The notes: a model not told the origin generated them from the letters alone. A stretch of 64,000 nucleotides of DNA from an uncultured Paracoccaceae bacterium (GCA_947492585.1 CANLND010000007.1:1-64000); one strand, 5' to 3'. Shown: positions 36,440 through 47,717, counted from the stretch's first letter. Numbers and translations are program-made.

Positions 36440-37042
36440 TTATAGCCCCTGCCCCGGTTTGATGTCTTTCAGTTCCATCGCCTTGGCGGGATCACGCATC
36501 ATCTGGGCAACCACATCCTGACGCTTAACATCAGTGCGGTGGCGCAGGGTCAGAACGATGGCGCCGATCATGGCTACCAGCAGGATCAGACCGGACAGTT
36601 GGAACAAAAGGAAATATTGATCATAAATGATAAGACCCAGGGCCTCGGTGTTGTGGCGATCACTTGGCACCGGATGGGCCAGCAGATCCGACGCGCCCTG
36701 TGCCGCGTCCCAATGACCAAAGGCCATTACAAATTGCATCAGGATCACCAAGGCAATCAGCAAAGCGATGGGCATATATTTGGCCATCTCGGCCTTCAAC
36801 TCGGCAAAATCGACGTCCAGCATCATCACGACAAACAGGAACAATACCGCGACCGCCCCCACATAGACGATGACCAGCAGCATGGCGACGAATTCCGCCC
36901 CCAGCAATACAAACAGCCCGGCCGAGGAAATAAAGGCCAGGATCAACCACAAGACCGAATGCACAGGCTGTCGGCTGATCACTGTGAACAGCCCGCCGGT
37001 GATGGCGCTTATGGCGAAGAGGTAAAAGGCAAACACGCTCAT
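36440..37042 (-). CDS. nuoJ: NADH-quinone oxidoreductase subunit J
   Basis: Five-helix membrane subunit of complex I (200 residues). The segment [23 protein letters not shown] contains the family pi-bulge helix. The C-terminal extension contains a basic RHRTDVKRQ stretch. It overlaps the stop of the carboxymuconolactone-decarboxylase-like gene (ATGA). Confidence 0.95.
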   Translation of the reverse strand: MSVFAFYLFAISAITGGLFTVISRQPVHSVLWLILAFISSAGLFVLLGAEFVAMLLVIVYVGAVAVLFLFVVMMLDVDFAELKAEMAKYMPIALLIALVILMQFVMAFGHWDAAQGASDLLAHPVPSDRHNTEALGLIIYDQYFLLFQLSGLILLVAMIGAIVLTLRHRTDVKRQDVVAQMMRDPAKAMELKDIKPGQGL

Positions 37043-37446
37043 GTCTCATCGTCCTTTGTGTCGTCCATGGCCTCTTGCGCCAATTCCAGCGCGCGGGTCA
37101 TGGCCGGAATGCCGGCAAAGACCGACATCTGACCGATCGCTTCAACGATCTCTTGTTTCTTTGCGCCCGCCGCAAGGGCGTGGCGTACGGTTTGACGCAC
37201 AGCCGTGTCAGCCTGCGCCCCTTGGCATGTCAGCCCCGCCAGCGTCAGCAGCAGACGTGTCTTGGCATCCAGCCCGTCTTTGTTGACGGTGTTGCCAAAC
37301 ATCATCTCCATGACCTCTTTGGGCATGGTTGGCAAAAGCGCCTCAAACCCTTTTGGAGAGAAGCTCTCCAGGCCGGGGTTCAGCGCTTGGGCCATCTCCT
37401 GGGCTTGGGCCATCATGGCCTCAAAAGGGTTTTTTGGATCTGTCAT
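37039..37446 (-). CDS. Carboxymuconolactone decarboxylase-like protein inside the nuo operon
   Basis: Protein of 135 residues with the CMD/AhpD helical fold: [62 protein letters not shown]. The AhpD CxxC redox pair is absent: only one cysteine remains (TCQGAQ), so peroxidase-type activity is unlikely. It is translationally coupled to both nuoI upstream and nuoJ downstream (ATGA overlaps). Its role in complex I assembly or regulation is unknown. Confidence 0.8.
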   Translation of the reverse strand: MTDPKNPFEAMMAQAQEMAQALNPGLESFSPKGFEALLPTMPKEVMEMMFGNTVNKDGLDAKTRLLLTLAGLTCQGAQADTAVRQTVRHALAAGAKKQEIVEAIGQMSVFAGIPAMTRALELAQEAMDDTKDDET

Positions 37447-37937
37447 CGGTAGGGTGCATCCAATTCTAGGTTGCGGGCAATTTCGGATTCCCAGCGGTCA
37501 CCGTTCGACAACAATTTGTCCTTGTCATAAAACAGCTCTTCGCGGGTTTCGGTGGCGAATTCAAAATTCGGGCCTTCGACAATGGCATCCACCGGGCAGG
37601 CTTCCTGACAGAACCCGCAGTAGATGCATTTGGTCATGTCGATGTCATAGCGGGTGGTGCGACGTGAGCCATCTTCGCGCGGTTCCGCATCGATGGTGAT
37701 GGCCTGCGCCGGGCAAACGGCTTCGCACAACTTACAGGCGATACAGCGCTCTTCCCCATTGGGATAGCGGCGCAGCGCGTGTTCGCCACGGAACCGGGGC
37801 GACAGTGGCCCCTTTTCATGCGGGTAATTCAGCGTCGCCTTGGGGGCAAAGAAATACTTCATCCCCAGTTTGAAGCCCTGCCAAACGTCCTGCAGCAGGA
37901 AATATTTGGCGGCACGGGTGTAATCGATCTGCGTCAT
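37443..37937 (-). CDS. nuoI: NADH-quinone oxidoreductase subunit I
   Basis: Ferredoxin-like subunit (164 residues) that holds the two [4Fe-4S] clusters N6a and N6b of complex I. The cluster cysteines are Cys65/68/71/75 and Cys104/107/110/114 (CIACKLC...CIYCGFC motifs). It lies two bases from nuoH and overlaps the CMD-like gene by four. Confidence 0.97.
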   Translation of the reverse strand: MTQIDYTRAAKYFLLQDVWQGFKLGMKYFFAPKATLNYPHEKGPLSPRFRGEHALRRYPNGEERCIACKLCEAVCPAQAITIDAEPREDGSRRTTRYDIDMTKCIYCGFCQEACPVDAIVEGPNFEFATETREELFYDKDKLLSNGDRWESEIARNLELDAPYR

Positions 37938-37939
37938 GA

Positions 37940-38977
37940 TCAGCCCCCTGTTGTCCAGCGTGCAAAGGCACCCCAGAACCAGTCAAATTTTGCAGCAAAG
38001 GCGACAAACACCACCCAGAACAGTGACATCGGCAGGAAGACTTTCCAGCCCAGGCGCATCAACTGATCGTAGCGGTAGCGCGGCGTGATTGCCTTTACCA
38101 TCGCAAAGAGGAAGAAGAAGAACGCCATTTTGGCCACCATCCACAGAACGCCATCAGGCAGACCGGGGATAGGAGACAGCCACCCACCAAAGAACAACAG
38201 CGAGGTCAGCGCGCACATCAGGAAGATCGCGATGTATTCCCCTGCCATGAACAACAGAAACGGCGTGGCCGAATATTCAACCTGATACCCAGCCACCAGT
38301 TCGCTTTCCGCTTCGGGAAGGTCAAACGGCGGGCGGTTGGTTTCCGCAAGGCACGAGATGAAGAACAAAAAGACCATCGGGAAGTGCGGCAGCCAGTACC
38401 AATTGAACAGGCCCAGATTGCCGTCCTGCGCGCGCACGATGTCACCAAAGTTCATCGAACCGGTGGAAATGATCACACCGACAATGATCAACCCGATAGA
38501 AACCTCATAAGAGATCATCTGCGCCGCTGACCGCAGCGAGCCCAAGAACGGGTATTTTGAATTTGACGCCCAGCCGCCCATGATCACGCCGTAAACCTCA
38601 AGTGAGGACACCGCGAAGACGTACAGGATCGCCACGTTGATATCCGACAGCACCCAGCCGTCGTTCAACGGGATCACAGCCCAGGCGATCATCGCCAGAA
38701 CAAAAGATGTAAGCGGTGCCAGCATAAACACGGTGCGGTCGGCACCGGCGGGGATCACCACCTCTTTGACGACGTATTTCAACGCGTCAGCAACAGTTTG
38801 CAGCAGGCCAAATGCGCCCACCACGTTGGGGCCACGGCGCATCTGGACGGCCGCCCAGATTTTGCGGTCGCCATAAACCAGAAAGAGCAGCGAAACCATG
38901 ACAAAGGCAACAACTGCAAGCACTTGCGCCAGAATCAAGACAGCGATGCCGCCTGGGGTGTTAAAGAAATCAGCCAT
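37940..38977 (-). CDS. nuoH: NADH-quinone oxidoreductase subunit H
   Basis: Membrane subunit (345 residues) that helps form the quinone site at the junction of the two arms of complex I. Eight hydrophobic helices are visible, with the conserved cytoplasmic loops [34 protein letters not shown] and [13 protein letters not shown]. It lies between a small lipoprotein gene and nuoI. Confidence 0.97.
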   Translation of the reverse strand: MADFFNTPGGIAVLILAQVLAVVAFVMVSLLFLVYGDRKIWAAVQMRRGPNVVGAFGLLQTVADALKYVVKEVVIPAGADRTVFMLAPLTSFVLAMIAWAVIPLNDGWVLSDINVAILYVFAVSSLEVYGVIMGGWASNSKYPFLGSLRSAAQMISYEVSIGLIIVGVIISTGSMNFGDIVRAQDGNLGLFNWYWLPHFPMVFLFFISCLAETNRPPFDLPEAESELVAGYQVEYSATPFLLFMAGEYIAIFLMCALTSLLFFGGWLSPIPGLPDGVLWMVAKMAFFFFLFAMVKAITPRYRYDQLMRLGWKVFLPMSLFWVVFVAFAAKFDWFWGAFARWTTGG

Positions 38978-38983
38978 AGGTCC

Positions 38984-39382
38984 TCACACCGTAGGTATTC
39001 CGTTAGCCTTGCAATTTGCCACCACGACTTCGGCGTCGATGGTGCGCAAACCGCGCGGCAGAGAGGGCGAGATGGTGTAGATTGCGTCTGCACGCCAAAT
39101 GCCTCCCTCCTGTTTCAAATTTGTGCGCAAGTGGCGGGCAAACCCATAGTCCCGGATCACCGCATATTGCGCAGCAGCACATTCCGCGTAGTTTTCCACA
39201 TCAGTGGCTGCGCGTGCGCCTGCCATGCTGACGTTGAATTGCACCAGATCCCCATTCAGCAGACGCGTTTCGACCCCCTTGTAGTCGGGGGTGAAATCCG
39301 CAGCTCCCGCCGTGGTTTCAGCACAGGCCGACATTCCAACGACGGCCAGCAAGCTGAGGGATATGACTGCCGCGCGGATCAC
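38984..39382 (-). CDS. Putative small lipoprotein in the nuo operon
   Basis: Protein of 132 residues with GTG start, coupled to nuoG by a GTGA overlap. A short signal sequence ends in a lipobox-like MSAC at Cys20. The remainder has no motif I recognise; it contains three further cysteines. Many Rhodobacteraceae carry unnamed small genes at this operon position. It is probably a periplasm-facing lipoprotein; its role in complex I biogenesis is only a possibility. Confidence 0.75.
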   Translation of the reverse strand: MIRAAVISLSLLAVVGMSACAETTAGAADFTPDYKGVETRLLNGDLVQFNVSMAGARAATDVENYAECAAAQYAVIRDYGFARHLRTNLKQEGGIWRADAIYTISPSLPRGLRTIDAEVVVANCKANGIPTV

Positions 39383-41400
39383 TCGGCCGCGATCTTCTGT
39401 TCGGCTTGCGTCTTGGCCTGTGCCGAAAGTTCGGCCATCAGCTGTGACGCCCGCGCGATGGGGTTGGTCAGATAGAAATCGGTCAGCGTGGGGACAAAGT
39501 CGGCAGACCCCAAAACACCCTGCTCCAAAACGTCGCCTGTATTTTCTGCCACCACGTCAATCTTGGCGAGATGCGGAACCGCCGCCACAATTGCCGTGCG
39601 CAGCTGCGCCAGCGAGTCATAGCCCAGCTTGGCCTCGACCTCAGCGCTGAGCGCGCGCAAGATGGCCCAGTTTTCTTTGGCTTCGCCGGGGGCAAAGCCC
39701 GCACGCATCGCCAGCTGTGGCCGACCTTCGGTGTTCACAAACAGGCCGTTTTCTTCGGTATAGGCTGCGCCCGGCAAGATCACATCTGCACGGTGTGCGC
39801 CGCGATCTCCGTGGCTGCCCTGATAGATCACAAACGCACCAGCGCCGATTTCGATCTCATCCGCGCCAAGGTTATAAATAACGTCTGCGGTATCAACCGC
39901 CGCCATCCCGCCGTCATTGGTGGCATCCACGTCCAATGCGCCAACGCGCGCGGCAGCAGAGTGCAAGATCAGCAAACCACTGTTGGTGTTGGCTGCGATG
40001 GCTTGTGCGGCGGCCAGAACCGCTGCGCCGTCTGCTTCGCGCAAAGCGCCCTGCCCCACGATCACCAGCGACGCTTTGGATTTGATCTCATCCGAGCCGC
40101 CCTTTTCAACGACCTTTTGCAACGCCGCACGATCGGTGCCCACATGGGTCACGTCGTAGGTCAGATCGGCCTCAGGACCAACCAAGGCCACCTCGGCCCC
40201 ATTGATCCAGGCTTTGCGGATGCGCGCGTTCAAAACCGGAGATTCAACACGCGGATTGGTCCCGATCAACAGGATCCGTTCTGCACTATCGATATCTTCG
40301 ATGGCTGCGGTGCCCACATAAGCCGCGCGGTTGCCCGCGGGCAATTTCGCGCCGTCAGTGCGGCATTCTACAACGCCGCCCTTGGCTTCAATCAGCTGTT
40401 TCAGCGCGAATGTCGCCTCAACCGAGGCCAGATCTCCAACAACCCCAGTCAGCTTTTTGGCGCCGTTGATCGCCTTGGCCGCCGCCTCCAGCGCTTCGGG
40501 CCAAGTGGCAGGCTTCAGCTTTCCGTCAACCCGTACAAAAGGGCGATCCAGACGTTGGCGGCGCAGACCATCCCAAACAAAGCGAGATTTGTCAGAGATC
40601 CATTCTTCGTTCACGCCATCATGGTTGCGCGGCAGGATGCGCATCACTTCGCGCCCCTTTGTGTCCACGCGGATGTTGGCGCCAAGGGAGTCCATCACGT
40701 CGATGGTTTCGGTCTTGGTCAGCTCCCACGGGCGCGCGTTGAACGCATAAGGTTTCGAGGTCAGCGCACCAACGGGGCACAGATCAATGATGTTGCCCTG
40801 CAGGTTCGATTGCAGCGTCTCATTAAGATAGCTGGTGATTTCAGCATCTTCGCCGCGACCGGTCTGGCCCATCTGGGTGATACCAGCCACCTCAGAGGTG
40901 AAACGCACACAGCGGGTGCAGCTGATGCAGCGAGTCATCGCGGTTGACACAAGCGGGCCGAGGTTCAGATCATCCACCGCGCGTTTTGGTTCGCGGAAGC
41001 GGCTGAAATCAACACCATAGGCCATGGCCTGATCCTGAAGATCACATTCGCCACCCTGATCACAAATCGGGCAATCCAGCGGGTGGTTGATCAGCATGAA
41101 TTCCATCACGCCTTCACGGGCCTTTTTGACCATGGGTGAGTTGGTTTTCACCTGTGGGGCCTGACCTTCGGGGCCAGGGCGCAAATCACGGACCTGCATC
41201 GCACAAGAGGCCGCAGGTTTAGGCGGGCCGCCGACAACCTCAACGAGGCACATACGGCAATTGCCCGCAATCGACAGACGTTCGTGATAGCAAAAACGAG
41301 GGATTTCCACGCCTGCTTCTTCACAGGCCTGGATCAGGGTCATTGCCCCATCCACCTCAACTTCGGTTCCGTCAATGTTGATCTTGCGGAGGTCAGACAT
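39379..41400 (-). CDS. nuoG: NADH-quinone oxidoreductase subunit G
   Basis: Electron-transfer subunit of complex I (673 residues). N-terminal [2Fe-2S] ligands are in [15 protein letters not shown], the histidine-containing [4Fe-4S] site in [16 protein letters not shown], and a further one in [10 protein letters not shown]. The C-terminal part is a molybdopterin-oxidoreductase-like domain without cofactor. It ends in a region coupled to the lipoprotein gene. Confidence 0.96.
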   Translation of the reverse strand: MSDLRKINIDGTEVEVDGAMTLIQACEEAGVEIPRFCYHERLSIAGNCRMCLVEVVGGPPKPAASCAMQVRDLRPGPEGQAPQVKTNSPMVKKAREGVMEFMLINHPLDCPICDQGGECDLQDQAMAYGVDFSRFREPKRAVDDLNLGPLVSTAMTRCISCTRCVRFTSEVAGITQMGQTGRGEDAEITSYLNETLQSNLQGNIIDLCPVGALTSKPYAFNARPWELTKTETIDVMDSLGANIRVDTKGREVMRILPRNHDGVNEEWISDKSRFVWDGLRRQRLDRPFVRVDGKLKPATWPEALEAAAKAINGAKKLTGVVGDLASVEATFALKQLIEAKGGVVECRTDGAKLPAGNRAAYVGTAAIEDIDSAERILLIGTNPRVESPVLNARIRKAWINGAEVALVGPEADLTYDVTHVGTDRAALQKVVEKGGSDEIKSKASLVIVGQGALREADGAAVLAAAQAIAANTNSGLLILHSAAARVGALDVDATNDGGMAAVDTADVIYNLGADEIEIGAGAFVIYQGSHGDRGAHRADVILPGAAYTEENGLFVNTEGRPQLAMRAGFAPGEAKENWAILRALSAEVEAKLGYDSLAQLRTAIVAAVPHLAKIDVVAENTGDVLEQGVLGSADFVPTLTDFYLTNPIARASQLMAELSAQAKTQAEQKIAAE

Positions 41401-41403
41401 GGT

Positions 41404-41811
41404 CTATTTCGCCCTCAGTAGAACGCCGATCGCGCTGTTTTTCTTGATTTCCGCACGACCATACGCACAGAAAGTTTCCGGTTTTTCATAAGTGACGCCA
41501 TGCTGCGCCAGTACTTTTTTGCCTTTGGCACGCATCCGCGCCTTTTCGACATCAGATTCCACATACGCGCGGATCTCTGTGTCGCTGTAGCCCAGCTCAT
41601 TGGCGCGCGCCCGCAAACGACGCAGCTCCCCCAAACCTTTGAAGAAACGGGCCGAAATGTCTTCGCAGTGCTCAGACACTTCTTTGGCCAGAGCAACCGC
41701 AAACAGCGGTTCTTCGATTTCGGTGACATTCCGCAGCGCCGGTTTGGCCAGCGCAAGCGCTGGCAGTGTCATGGCGAGGGTCAGCGCCCCGGCAATAAGG
41801 TTACGCAACAT
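41404..41811 (-). CDS. DUF5333 domain-containing protein
   Basis: Protein of 135 residues with an N-terminal signal-like segment (about 1-20). The body LFAVALAKEVSEHCEDISARFFKGLGELRRLRARA with a late FCAYGR segment matches DUF5333, found in the nuo operon of Rhodobacteraceae. It has two cysteines that could pair in the periplasm. The start is three bases from nuoG. Function unknown. Confidence 0.8.
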   Translation of the reverse strand: MLRNLIAGALTLAMTLPALALAKPALRNVTEIEEPLFAVALAKEVSEHCEDISARFFKGLGELRRLRARANELGYSDTEIRAYVESDVEKARMRAKGKKVLAQHGVTYEKPETFCAYGRAEIKKNSAIGVLLRAK

Positions 41812-41910
41812 TGGAAACTCCTTTCACATCAGAGCCCCAACGCAGGAACACCCGCGGTTGGTTATGCAATAACACCTGGCCAATCAGGGCCGGATATGTC
41901 GGGTTTCCGC

Positions 41911-42264
41911 TCACGAACTACAGGTCCCCCGGAACACGGCGTTGCCGCCCGCGATCACCAGATCTGCGCCCTCGTCATAGGGATCGTTCTGCCATGTGAT
42001 GACAGAAGTGCCGTAGTTTTCAATGCAATACCGGGTGCCTTCATGGGCCGCCGCCAAACGGGCCCCTGTGTAAGAACGCGCGGCCTCTTTGACGGTCACA
42101 TCAAACACCGCGCGCGTGACTTTTTTGTCGACGACTTTGGCGCTCACCACAAAAGGCACCCCGTCAAAACGAGTGCGCTTGCTTTCATTTAGCTTGTCAC
42201 AGGCCACCAAAGTGGTTGCCGCCAAGGTGGCTAAGAACAACGAGGATATGCGTCCAAAAGTCAT
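41911..42264 (-). CDS. Putative small lipoprotein upstream of DUF5333
   Basis: Protein of 117 residues with a signal sequence and lipobox LVAC at about Cys22. The ATG at 42264 is preferred because GGTGAG precedes it, whereas the GTG at 42276 has no site. The rest is unrecognised, with two late cysteines that could form a disulfide. It is the third accessory gene set in the nuo operon, six to twenty bases from nuoF. Confidence 0.7.
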   Translation of the reverse strand: MTFGRISSLFLATLAATTLVACDKLNESKRTRFDGVPFVVSAKVVDKKVTRAVFDVTVKEAARSYTGARLAAAHEGTRYCIENYGTSVITWQNDPYDEGADLVIAGGNAVFRGTCSS

Positions 42265-42281
42265 ACGTCTACTCACCGGAG

Positions 42282-43580
42282 TTATTCAGCGGCCATCGCG
42301 CCCATACGGCCCGATTTTTGTGCTTTGATACGGTCTTCGATTTCTTCGCGGAAGTTGCGGATCAACCCCTGAATGGGCCACGCCGCCGCATCCCCAAGCG
42401 CACAGATGGTGTGGCCTTCGACCTGTTTTGTCACATCCCACAGCATGTCGATCTCTTCCAGATCTGCCTCGCCTTTGACCAAGCGATCCATCACGCGCAT
42501 CATCCAGCCGGTGCCTTCGCGACACGGCGTGCACTGACCACAGCTTTCGTGTTTGTAGAATTTGGCCAAACGCCAGATGGCTTTGATAATGTCGGTGTTT
42601 TTGTCCATGACGATCACCGCAGCGGTCCCCAGACCGGATCCGAGATCATTGCGCAGATAGTCAAAATCCATGATCGCATCGCGCATGTTTTCACCGCGCA
42701 CACAGGGAACAGACGAACCGCCGGGGATCACAGCCAGCAGGTTGTCCCAGCCGCCGCGGATACCACCGCAATGCTTTTCGATCAGCTCTTCAAACGAAAT
42801 CGACATCGCCTCTTCAACGACGCAGGGGGCGTTGACGTGGCCCGAAATTGCAAACAGTTTGGTGCCCGCATTGTTGGGGCGACCAAATCCCGCAAACCAC
42901 TCCGCGCCGCGGCGCAAGATGGTCGGCACAACGGCGATGGATTCCACGTTGTTCACTGTGGTTGGGCACCCATACAGACCTGCCCCAGCAGGGAACGGCG
43001 GCTTCATGCGCGGCATGCCTTTTTTGCCTTCAAGGCTTTCAATCAATGCGGTTTCTTCGCCGCAGATATATGCGCCCGCACCGTGATGCAGAAACACATC
43101 AAAATCCCAGCCGGAACCCGCCGCGTTTTTGCCCAGCATGCCTGCATCATAAGCTTCGTCGATCGCGGCTTGCAGGGCCTCGCGCTCGCGGATGTATTCC
43201 CCGCGCAGGTAGATGTAGCAAGTGTGGGCATTCATCGCAAAAGAGGCAATCAGCGCTCCTTCGATCAGCGTGTGCGGATCGTGGCGCATGATTTCGCGGT
43301 CTTTACAGGTGCCTGGCTCAGATTCATCAGCGTTGATCACGAGATAGGCCGGGCGACCGTCGCTTTCTTTGGGCATAAACGACCATTTCAGACCTGTCGG
43401 GAAACCCGCACCGCCGCGACCGCGCAGACCAGAGTCTTTCATGGTTTGAATGACCCAATCACGCCCCTTGTGGATCAGTCCGGCCGTGCCGTCCCAATGT
43501 CCACGTGCCTGAGCGCCTTTCAACGTGCGATCATGCATCCCGTAAAGGTTGGTAAAGATCCGATCCTGGTCTTTCAGCAT
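42282..43580 (-). CDS. nuoF: NADH-quinone oxidoreductase subunit F
   Basis: FMN and NADH-binding subunit of complex I (432 residues). The FMN/NADH sites [14 protein letters not shown] and [14 protein letters not shown] and the [4Fe-4S] motif [10 protein letters not shown] near the C-terminus are present. It lies six bases downstream of the DUF5337 gene. Confidence 0.97.
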   Translation of the reverse strand: MLKDQDRIFTNLYGMHDRTLKGAQARGHWDGTAGLIHKGRDWVIQTMKDSGLRGRGGAGFPTGLKWSFMPKESDGRPAYLVINADESEPGTCKDREIMRHDPHTLIEGALIASFAMNAHTCYIYLRGEYIREREALQAAIDEAYDAGMLGKNAAGSGWDFDVFLHHGAGAYICGEETALIESLEGKKGMPRMKPPFPAGAGLYGCPTTVNNVESIAVVPTILRRGAEWFAGFGRPNNAGTKLFAISGHVNAPCVVEEAMSISFEELIEKHCGGIRGGWDNLLAVIPGGSSVPCVRGENMRDAIMDFDYLRNDLGSGLGTAAVIVMDKNTDIIKAIWRLAKFYKHESCGQCTPCREGTGWMMRVMDRLVKGEADLEEIDMLWDVTKQVEGHTICALGDAAAWPIQGLIRNFREEIEDRIKAQKSGRMGAMAAE

Positions 43581-43586
43581 GCCTGC

Positions 43587-43814
43587 CTACCCTTGGCTGT
43601 CCTGGCGCATGCGCCAGAGTTGAAAAATGTTGACCAGTGCATAGATCATTCCGGCCAAAGCCGCGAAATCAAACAGCAAAGCATAGCGCCCCGGCAGCCC
43701 CACCATGGGGCCAACAATCAGCGAAAGAACAAGCCACGCGGAAATTGTGCCAGCAATCACAACTGCGATGTGCTGACCTTTCTTTGCGATAGCCTGATCC
43801 CGTTCTGAGCTCAT
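43587..43814 (-). CDS. DUF5337 domain-containing membrane protein
   Basis: A 75-residue protein with two hydrophobic segments (about 18-37 and 45-63) joined by GLPGRY. DUF5337 proteins are found between nuoE and nuoF in Rhodobacteraceae. The start lies 45 bases after nuoE. The role is unknown; a membrane-arm or assembly function is a guess. Confidence 0.8.
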   Translation of the reverse strand: MSSERDQAIAKKGQHIAVVIAGTISAWLVLSLIVGPMVGLPGRYALLFDFAALAGMIYALVNIFQLWRMRQDSQG

Positions 43815-43859
43815 CTGGTCCTATCAGTCCTTGTCACCCCTTTTTGGAGCGAAACAGGT

Positions 43860-44981
43860 TTATTCGTCGTAAATATCGTCTTTTTTCGCGCGCTTAGCGA
43901 ACTCGGTCTCTTCACCAGCTGCCAGCTGTTTGGCCTGCTCGATCCAATTGTCGCGCGTGATCCGCCCCTTAAAGGTGAGGCGACTGTCGACCCATGCCAC
44001 CTCGGCTTCGGTCCAGGCAGCGACCTGATCAAAGTGGAAAAAGCCCAGTTCGTTCAGGGTCTCTTCCAGTTTGGGGCCGACGCCTTTCAGCAGTTTCAGA
44101 TTGTCCGGCTTGCCGTCACGTGCGCCTTTGAGGGTCTCAGGCTCTTGCTCTTCGGCCACAGGCGCAGCCGCCGCGGCTTTTTTGGCTTCTTCTGCCTGTT
44201 TGACCGCAGGTTTAGGCGCCTCGGGTGCCTTTGGAGTTGGCTCCGCCGCCGCACGTCCCGCAACGATGCCATCTTTGCCAATCCACGGCGTCAGGATTGG
44301 CACTTCGTCCCCCTGAATACGCTTAACGCCATCCTCAAGATCGGTCGCCAGCTGCACAGACGCATTATACTGCGCTTTGCTCGCGTCATAATCTGTCAGC
44401 GACGTCAGACCCGATTTTGGCTCAGCCGCGTATCGCCCGTTTTGCGGACCTGGCACAACGGGTTTGCCCGCCGCCAGATCATCAAGCATTTTGGTAAAAC
44501 CTTCGGCCGTCAGGTCTTCGTAATAGTCCTTGCCGATTTGGGCCATGGGTGCGTTGGTGCAAGCCCCAAGGCATTCAACCTCTTCCCATGTGAATTTACC
44601 ATCGGCTGACAGGGTAAAGGGCTTGGCCGCGATCTTTTCTTGACAGATTGCCACCAGATCTTCGGCACCGCAGATCATACACGACGTGGTGCCGCAGATC
44701 TGAACATGCGCCACAGACCCTGTGGGCTGCATCTGGAACATGAAGTAAAACGAGGTCACTTCGAGCACGCGAATATACGCCATGCCCAACATGTCTGCGA
44801 TGTGTTCGATCGCAGGCTTGGAGACCCACCCTTCCTGTTCCTGTGCGCGCCACAACAGCGGGATCACAGCCGAAGCCTGACGGCCTTCGGGATATTTGGT
44901 AATTTGTGCTTCGGCCCACTTCTGATTGTCAGCAGTGAAAGCAAAGCTTGCGGGTTGTTCGGAATGCAGACGGCGTAGCAT
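43860..44981 (-). CDS. nuoE: NADH-quinone oxidoreductase subunit E with C-terminal helix-hairpin-helix extension
   Basis: [2Fe-2S] subunit of complex I (373 residues). The cluster ligands are Cys96, Cys101, Cys137 and Cys141. The standard domain ends near residue 190. After a linker rich in Ala, Pro and Lys comes a helix-hairpin-helix segment near 300-330 ([19 protein letters not shown]) and a basic tail. Classic NuoE is about 165-240 residues, so this is a lineage-specific extension. The start shares one base with the nuoD stop (TAATG). Confidence 0.95.
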   Translation of the reverse strand: MLRRLHSEQPASFAFTADNQKWAEAQITKYPEGRQASAVIPLLWRAQEQEGWVSKPAIEHIADMLGMAYIRVLEVTSFYFMFQMQPTGSVAHVQICGTTSCMICGAEDLVAICQEKIAAKPFTLSADGKFTWEEVECLGACTNAPMAQIGKDYYEDLTAEGFTKMLDDLAAGKPVVPGPQNGRYAAEPKSGLTSLTDYDASKAQYNASVQLATDLEDGVKRIQGDEVPILTPWIGKDGIVAGRAAAEPTPKAPEAPKPAVKQAEEAKKAAAAAPVAEEQEPETLKGARDGKPDNLKLLKGVGPKLEETLNELGFFHFDQVAAWTEAEVAWVDSRLTFKGRITRDNWIEQAKQLAAGEETEFAKRAKKDDIYDE

Positions 44982-46201
44982 TAGCGGTCAATCTCTCCAA
45001 ATACGACATCCATGGTGCCGATAATCGCGGCGACATCCGCCAACTGGTGGCCTCGGGCCATGTGGTCCATCGCCTGCAAATGCAGGAAGCCGGGCGCGCG
45101 CAATTTTGCGCGGTAGGGTTTGTTGGTGCCATCAGCAACCAAGTAGACGCCAAACTCGCCCTTGGGGGCCTCAACCGCGGCATAAATTTCACCGGCGGGC
45201 ACGTGGAAGCCTTCGGTGTAGAGTTTGAAGTGGTGGATCAGGCTTTCCATCGAGGTTTTCATGTCGCCCCGTTTGGGCGGGGTGATTTTACCACGGGCCA
45301 AAACATCACCTTGGCCTTCTGGGGCACGCAGTTTTTCGATGGCTTGCAAAATGATCGACAGTGACTGGCGCATCTCTTCCATGCGGCAGAGATAGCGATC
45401 ATAGCAGTCGCCATTTTTGCCAATTGGCACCTGAAAGTCGAACTCATCGTAGCATTCATAGGGCTGCGCGCGGCGCAAATCCCATGCCATGCCAGACCCT
45501 CGGACCATCACGCCGGAGAAACCGAATTTGAGGATGTCATCCTCGGTCACGACGCCAATGTCACAGTTGCGCTGTTTGAAAATGCGGTTTTCGGTCAGCA
45601 GACCGTCGATATCATCGAGAACAGTCGGGAATTCACCGCACCAAGTTTCGATATCGTCAAGCAGCCCGTTGGGCAGATCTTGGTGTACACCACCGGGGCG
45701 GAAATACGCCGCGTGCAAGCGCGCGCCACAGGCACGCTCATAGAACACCATCAGCTTTTCGCGCTCTTCAAAGCCCCACAATGGCGGGGTCAGCGCACCA
45801 ACATCCATTGCCTGCGTGGTAACGTTCAACAGGTGGTTCAGGATGCGACCGATTTCGCAATACAGAACACGGATCAACGAGCCGCGACGCGGGACTTCGA
45901 CGCCGGTCAGTTTTTCAATCGCCAGACACCATGCATGTTCCTGATTCATCGGCGCCACGTAATCGAGGCGGTCAAAATACGGCAGGTTTTGCAGATACGT
46001 GCGGCTTTCCATCAGCTTTTCGGTGCCACGGTGTAACAGGCCAATGTGCGGATCGCAGCGTTCTACGATTTCGCCATCCAGTTCAAGAACCAGACGTAGA
46101 ACCCCGTGCGCCGCAGGGTGCTGCGGGCCGAAGTTGATGTTAAAGTTACGGATCTTCTGTTCGCCCGTCTGGGCGTCGTCAAACTTGGAGCCGTCCATCA
46201 T
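44981..46201 (-). CDS. nuoD: NADH-quinone oxidoreductase subunit D
   Basis: Quinone-site subunit of complex I (406 residues). The N-terminal [22 protein letters not shown] and the later [14 protein letters not shown] segments are conserved. Two consecutive ATGs (46201, 46198) can serve as start; both overlap nuoC. It shares a TAATG junction with nuoE. Confidence 0.97.
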   Translation of the reverse strand: MMDGSKFDDAQTGEQKIRNFNINFGPQHPAAHGVLRLVLELDGEIVERCDPHIGLLHRGTEKLMESRTYLQNLPYFDRLDYVAPMNQEHAWCLAIEKLTGVEVPRRGSLIRVLYCEIGRILNHLLNVTTQAMDVGALTPPLWGFEEREKLMVFYERACGARLHAAYFRPGGVHQDLPNGLLDDIETWCGEFPTVLDDIDGLLTENRIFKQRNCDIGVVTEDDILKFGFSGVMVRGSGMAWDLRRAQPYECYDEFDFQVPIGKNGDCYDRYLCRMEEMRQSLSIILQAIEKLRAPEGQGDVLARGKITPPKRGDMKTSMESLIHHFKLYTEGFHVPAGEIYAAVEAPKGEFGVYLVADGTNKPYRAKLRAPGFLHLQAMDHMARGHQLADVAAIIGTMDVVFGEIDR

Positions 46202-46803
46202 TTCGCGCCCTCTTTTTCGTCACCCGGCAGGATGTATTCCGCACCTTCCCAGGGGCTCATGAAATCAAACTGACGGTATTCCTGCACCAGTTTCACGGGT
46301 TCATACACCACGCGTTTTTGGGCTTCGTCATAGCGGACTTCGGTATAGCCTGTTGTCGGGAAATCCTTGCGCAGCGGATAGCCGCGAAAGCCATAGTCCG
46401 TTAGCAGACGCCGCAGATCCGGGTGGCCCGAGAACAGAATGCCAAACATGTCAAAGACTTCGCGTTCAAACCAGTTGGCTGACGGGTGCACATCCACCAA
46501 CGACGGGATCATTTCATCCTCGCGCAGGGCTGCGCGCAGGCGGATGCGGTGATTTTGATACATCGACAAAAAGTGATACACCACGTCGAACCGTTTGGCC
46601 CGTTCGGGATAATCCACGGCGGTGATGTCCACCAGTGTCGAAAATTTGCAAGACACATCGTTGGTCAGGAACTCGACCAGATCCACAATTGTGGACGGCT
46701 TCACATCAACGTTCAATTCGCCATTGGTGACATCCCACCCCAGCACGCAATCCGAGCGTTTGGCGGCGATCAGCGTCCCCAGTTCGATCAAGGCATCTGT
46801 CAT
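46198..46803 (-). CDS. nuoC: NADH-quinone oxidoreductase subunit C
   Basis: 30-kDa-type subunit of the peripheral arm (201 residues from the ATG at 46803). The terminal signature [24 protein letters not shown] is clear. Its stop overlaps the nuoD start. The open frame back to 46821 is not needed. Confidence 0.96.
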   Translation of the reverse strand: MTDALIELGTLIAAKRSDCVLGWDVTNGELNVDVKPSTIVDLVEFLTNDVSCKFSTLVDITAVDYPERAKRFDVVYHFLSMYQNHRIRLRAALREDEMIPSLVDVHPSANWFEREVFDMFGILFSGHPDLRRLLTDYGFRGYPLRKDFPTTGYTEVRYDEAQKRVVYEPVKLVQEYRQFDFMSPWEGAEYILPGDEKEGAK

Positions 46804-46827
46804 ATCAGTCTCTCCACCCAAAGCCGA

Positions 46828-47352
46828 TCATCGCACCAAAGTGCCGGTGCGGCGGATTTTGCGTTGCAGCTGCATCAAGCCATACAGCAAAGCCTCAGCC
46901 GTTGGAGGGCAGCCAGGGACATAAATGTCCACAGGCACAATACGGTCACAGCCGCGCACCACAGAATAAGAATAATGGTAATAGCCGCCGCCATTGGCGC
47001 AGGACCCCATCGAGATCACGTAGCGTGGCTCGGGCATCTGGTCATAAACCTTGCGCAGGGCAGGCGCCATTTTGTTGGTCAAAGTGCCGGCCACAATCAT
47101 CACATCAGACTGACGTGGGGACGCGCGAGGGGCGATTCCAAAGCGTTCGCAGTCATAGCGGGGCATCGCCACATGCATCATTTCGACCGCGCAGCACGCC
47201 AGACCAAAGGTCATCCAGTGCAAACTGCCTGTACGCGCCCAATTGATGATGTCTTCGCTGGACGTCAGCAAAAAGCCTTTGTCCTGAAGTTCAGAATTAA
47301 TGGCCTGCGTAACAACTTCTTTGTCGACACCGGCGGTGTTGGCTGTGGTCAT
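46828..47352 (-). CDS. nuoB: NADH-quinone oxidoreductase subunit B
   Basis: Holds the terminal [4Fe-4S] cluster N2 (174 residues from the ATG at 47352). The ligands are Cys53, Cys54 ([10 protein letters not shown]), Cys118 and Cys148 (VPGCPP). TGATG couples the start to the nuoA stop. A longer start at 47361 is possible, but the family length favours 47352. Confidence 0.96.
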   Translation of the reverse strand: MTTANTAGVDKEVVTQAINSELQDKGFLLTSSEDIINWARTGSLHWMTFGLACCAVEMMHVAMPRYDCERFGIAPRASPRQSDVMIVAGTLTNKMAPALRKVYDQMPEPRYVISMGSCANGGGYYHYSYSVVRGCDRIVPVDIYVPGCPPTAEALLYGLMQLQRKIRRTGTLVR

Positions 47353-47717
47353 CACTCCCATTCCAACGCCCCTTTCTTCCATTCATACGCAAAGCCAGCC
47401 GTCAGCACGCCCAAGAACACCATCATGGACCAGAAACCTGCATCGCTCATGTCTTTGAACCCAACGGCCCAGGGAAACAGAAACGCAATTTCGAGATCAA
47501 AAATGATGAACAGGATCGACACCAGATAAAACCGGACATCGAATTTCATCCGCGCGTCGTCAAACGCGTTAAAGCCACATTCGTAGGCACTGACCTTTTC
47601 CGGATCCGGATTACGTACGGCCAGAACAACCGCCGACAATATAAGGACAATTCCCAAACCGACCGCTACGGCCAGAAACACCAAGATCGGGAGGTATTCC
47701 CGCAACATCTCTTCCAA
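47352..47717 (-). CDS. nuoA: NADH-quinone oxidoreductase subunit A
   Basis: Three-helix membrane subunit (121 residues). Conserved [27 protein letters not shown] lies between helices 1 and 2. The start is decided by the ribosome binding site: AAGGAG lies six bases before a TTG at 47717 (giving M-E-E-M-L-R-E-Y) but 15 bases before the ATG at 47708. NuoA of relatives also begins a few residues before MLREYLP. It is the first gene of the nuo operon. Confidence 0.93.
   Translation of the reverse strand: MEEMLREYLPILVFLAVAVGLGIVLILSAVVLAVRNPDPEKVSAYECGFNAFDDARMKFDVRFYLVSILFIIFDLEIAFLFPWAVGFKDMSDAGFWSMMVFLGVLTAGFAYEWKKGALEWE

Noticed and set aside
39571-40947. Plus-strand open frame of 458 codons antisense to nuoG
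   Set aside because: It is a shadow frame caused by the codon bias of nuoG. The translation has no recognisable domain, is rich in Arg/His/Gln, and nuoG is unambiguous.
42216-43808. Plus-strand open frame of 530 codons antisense to nuoF
   Set aside because: Same reasoning: it mirrors nuoF codon structure, lacks domain similarity and has a His/Arg-rich composition.
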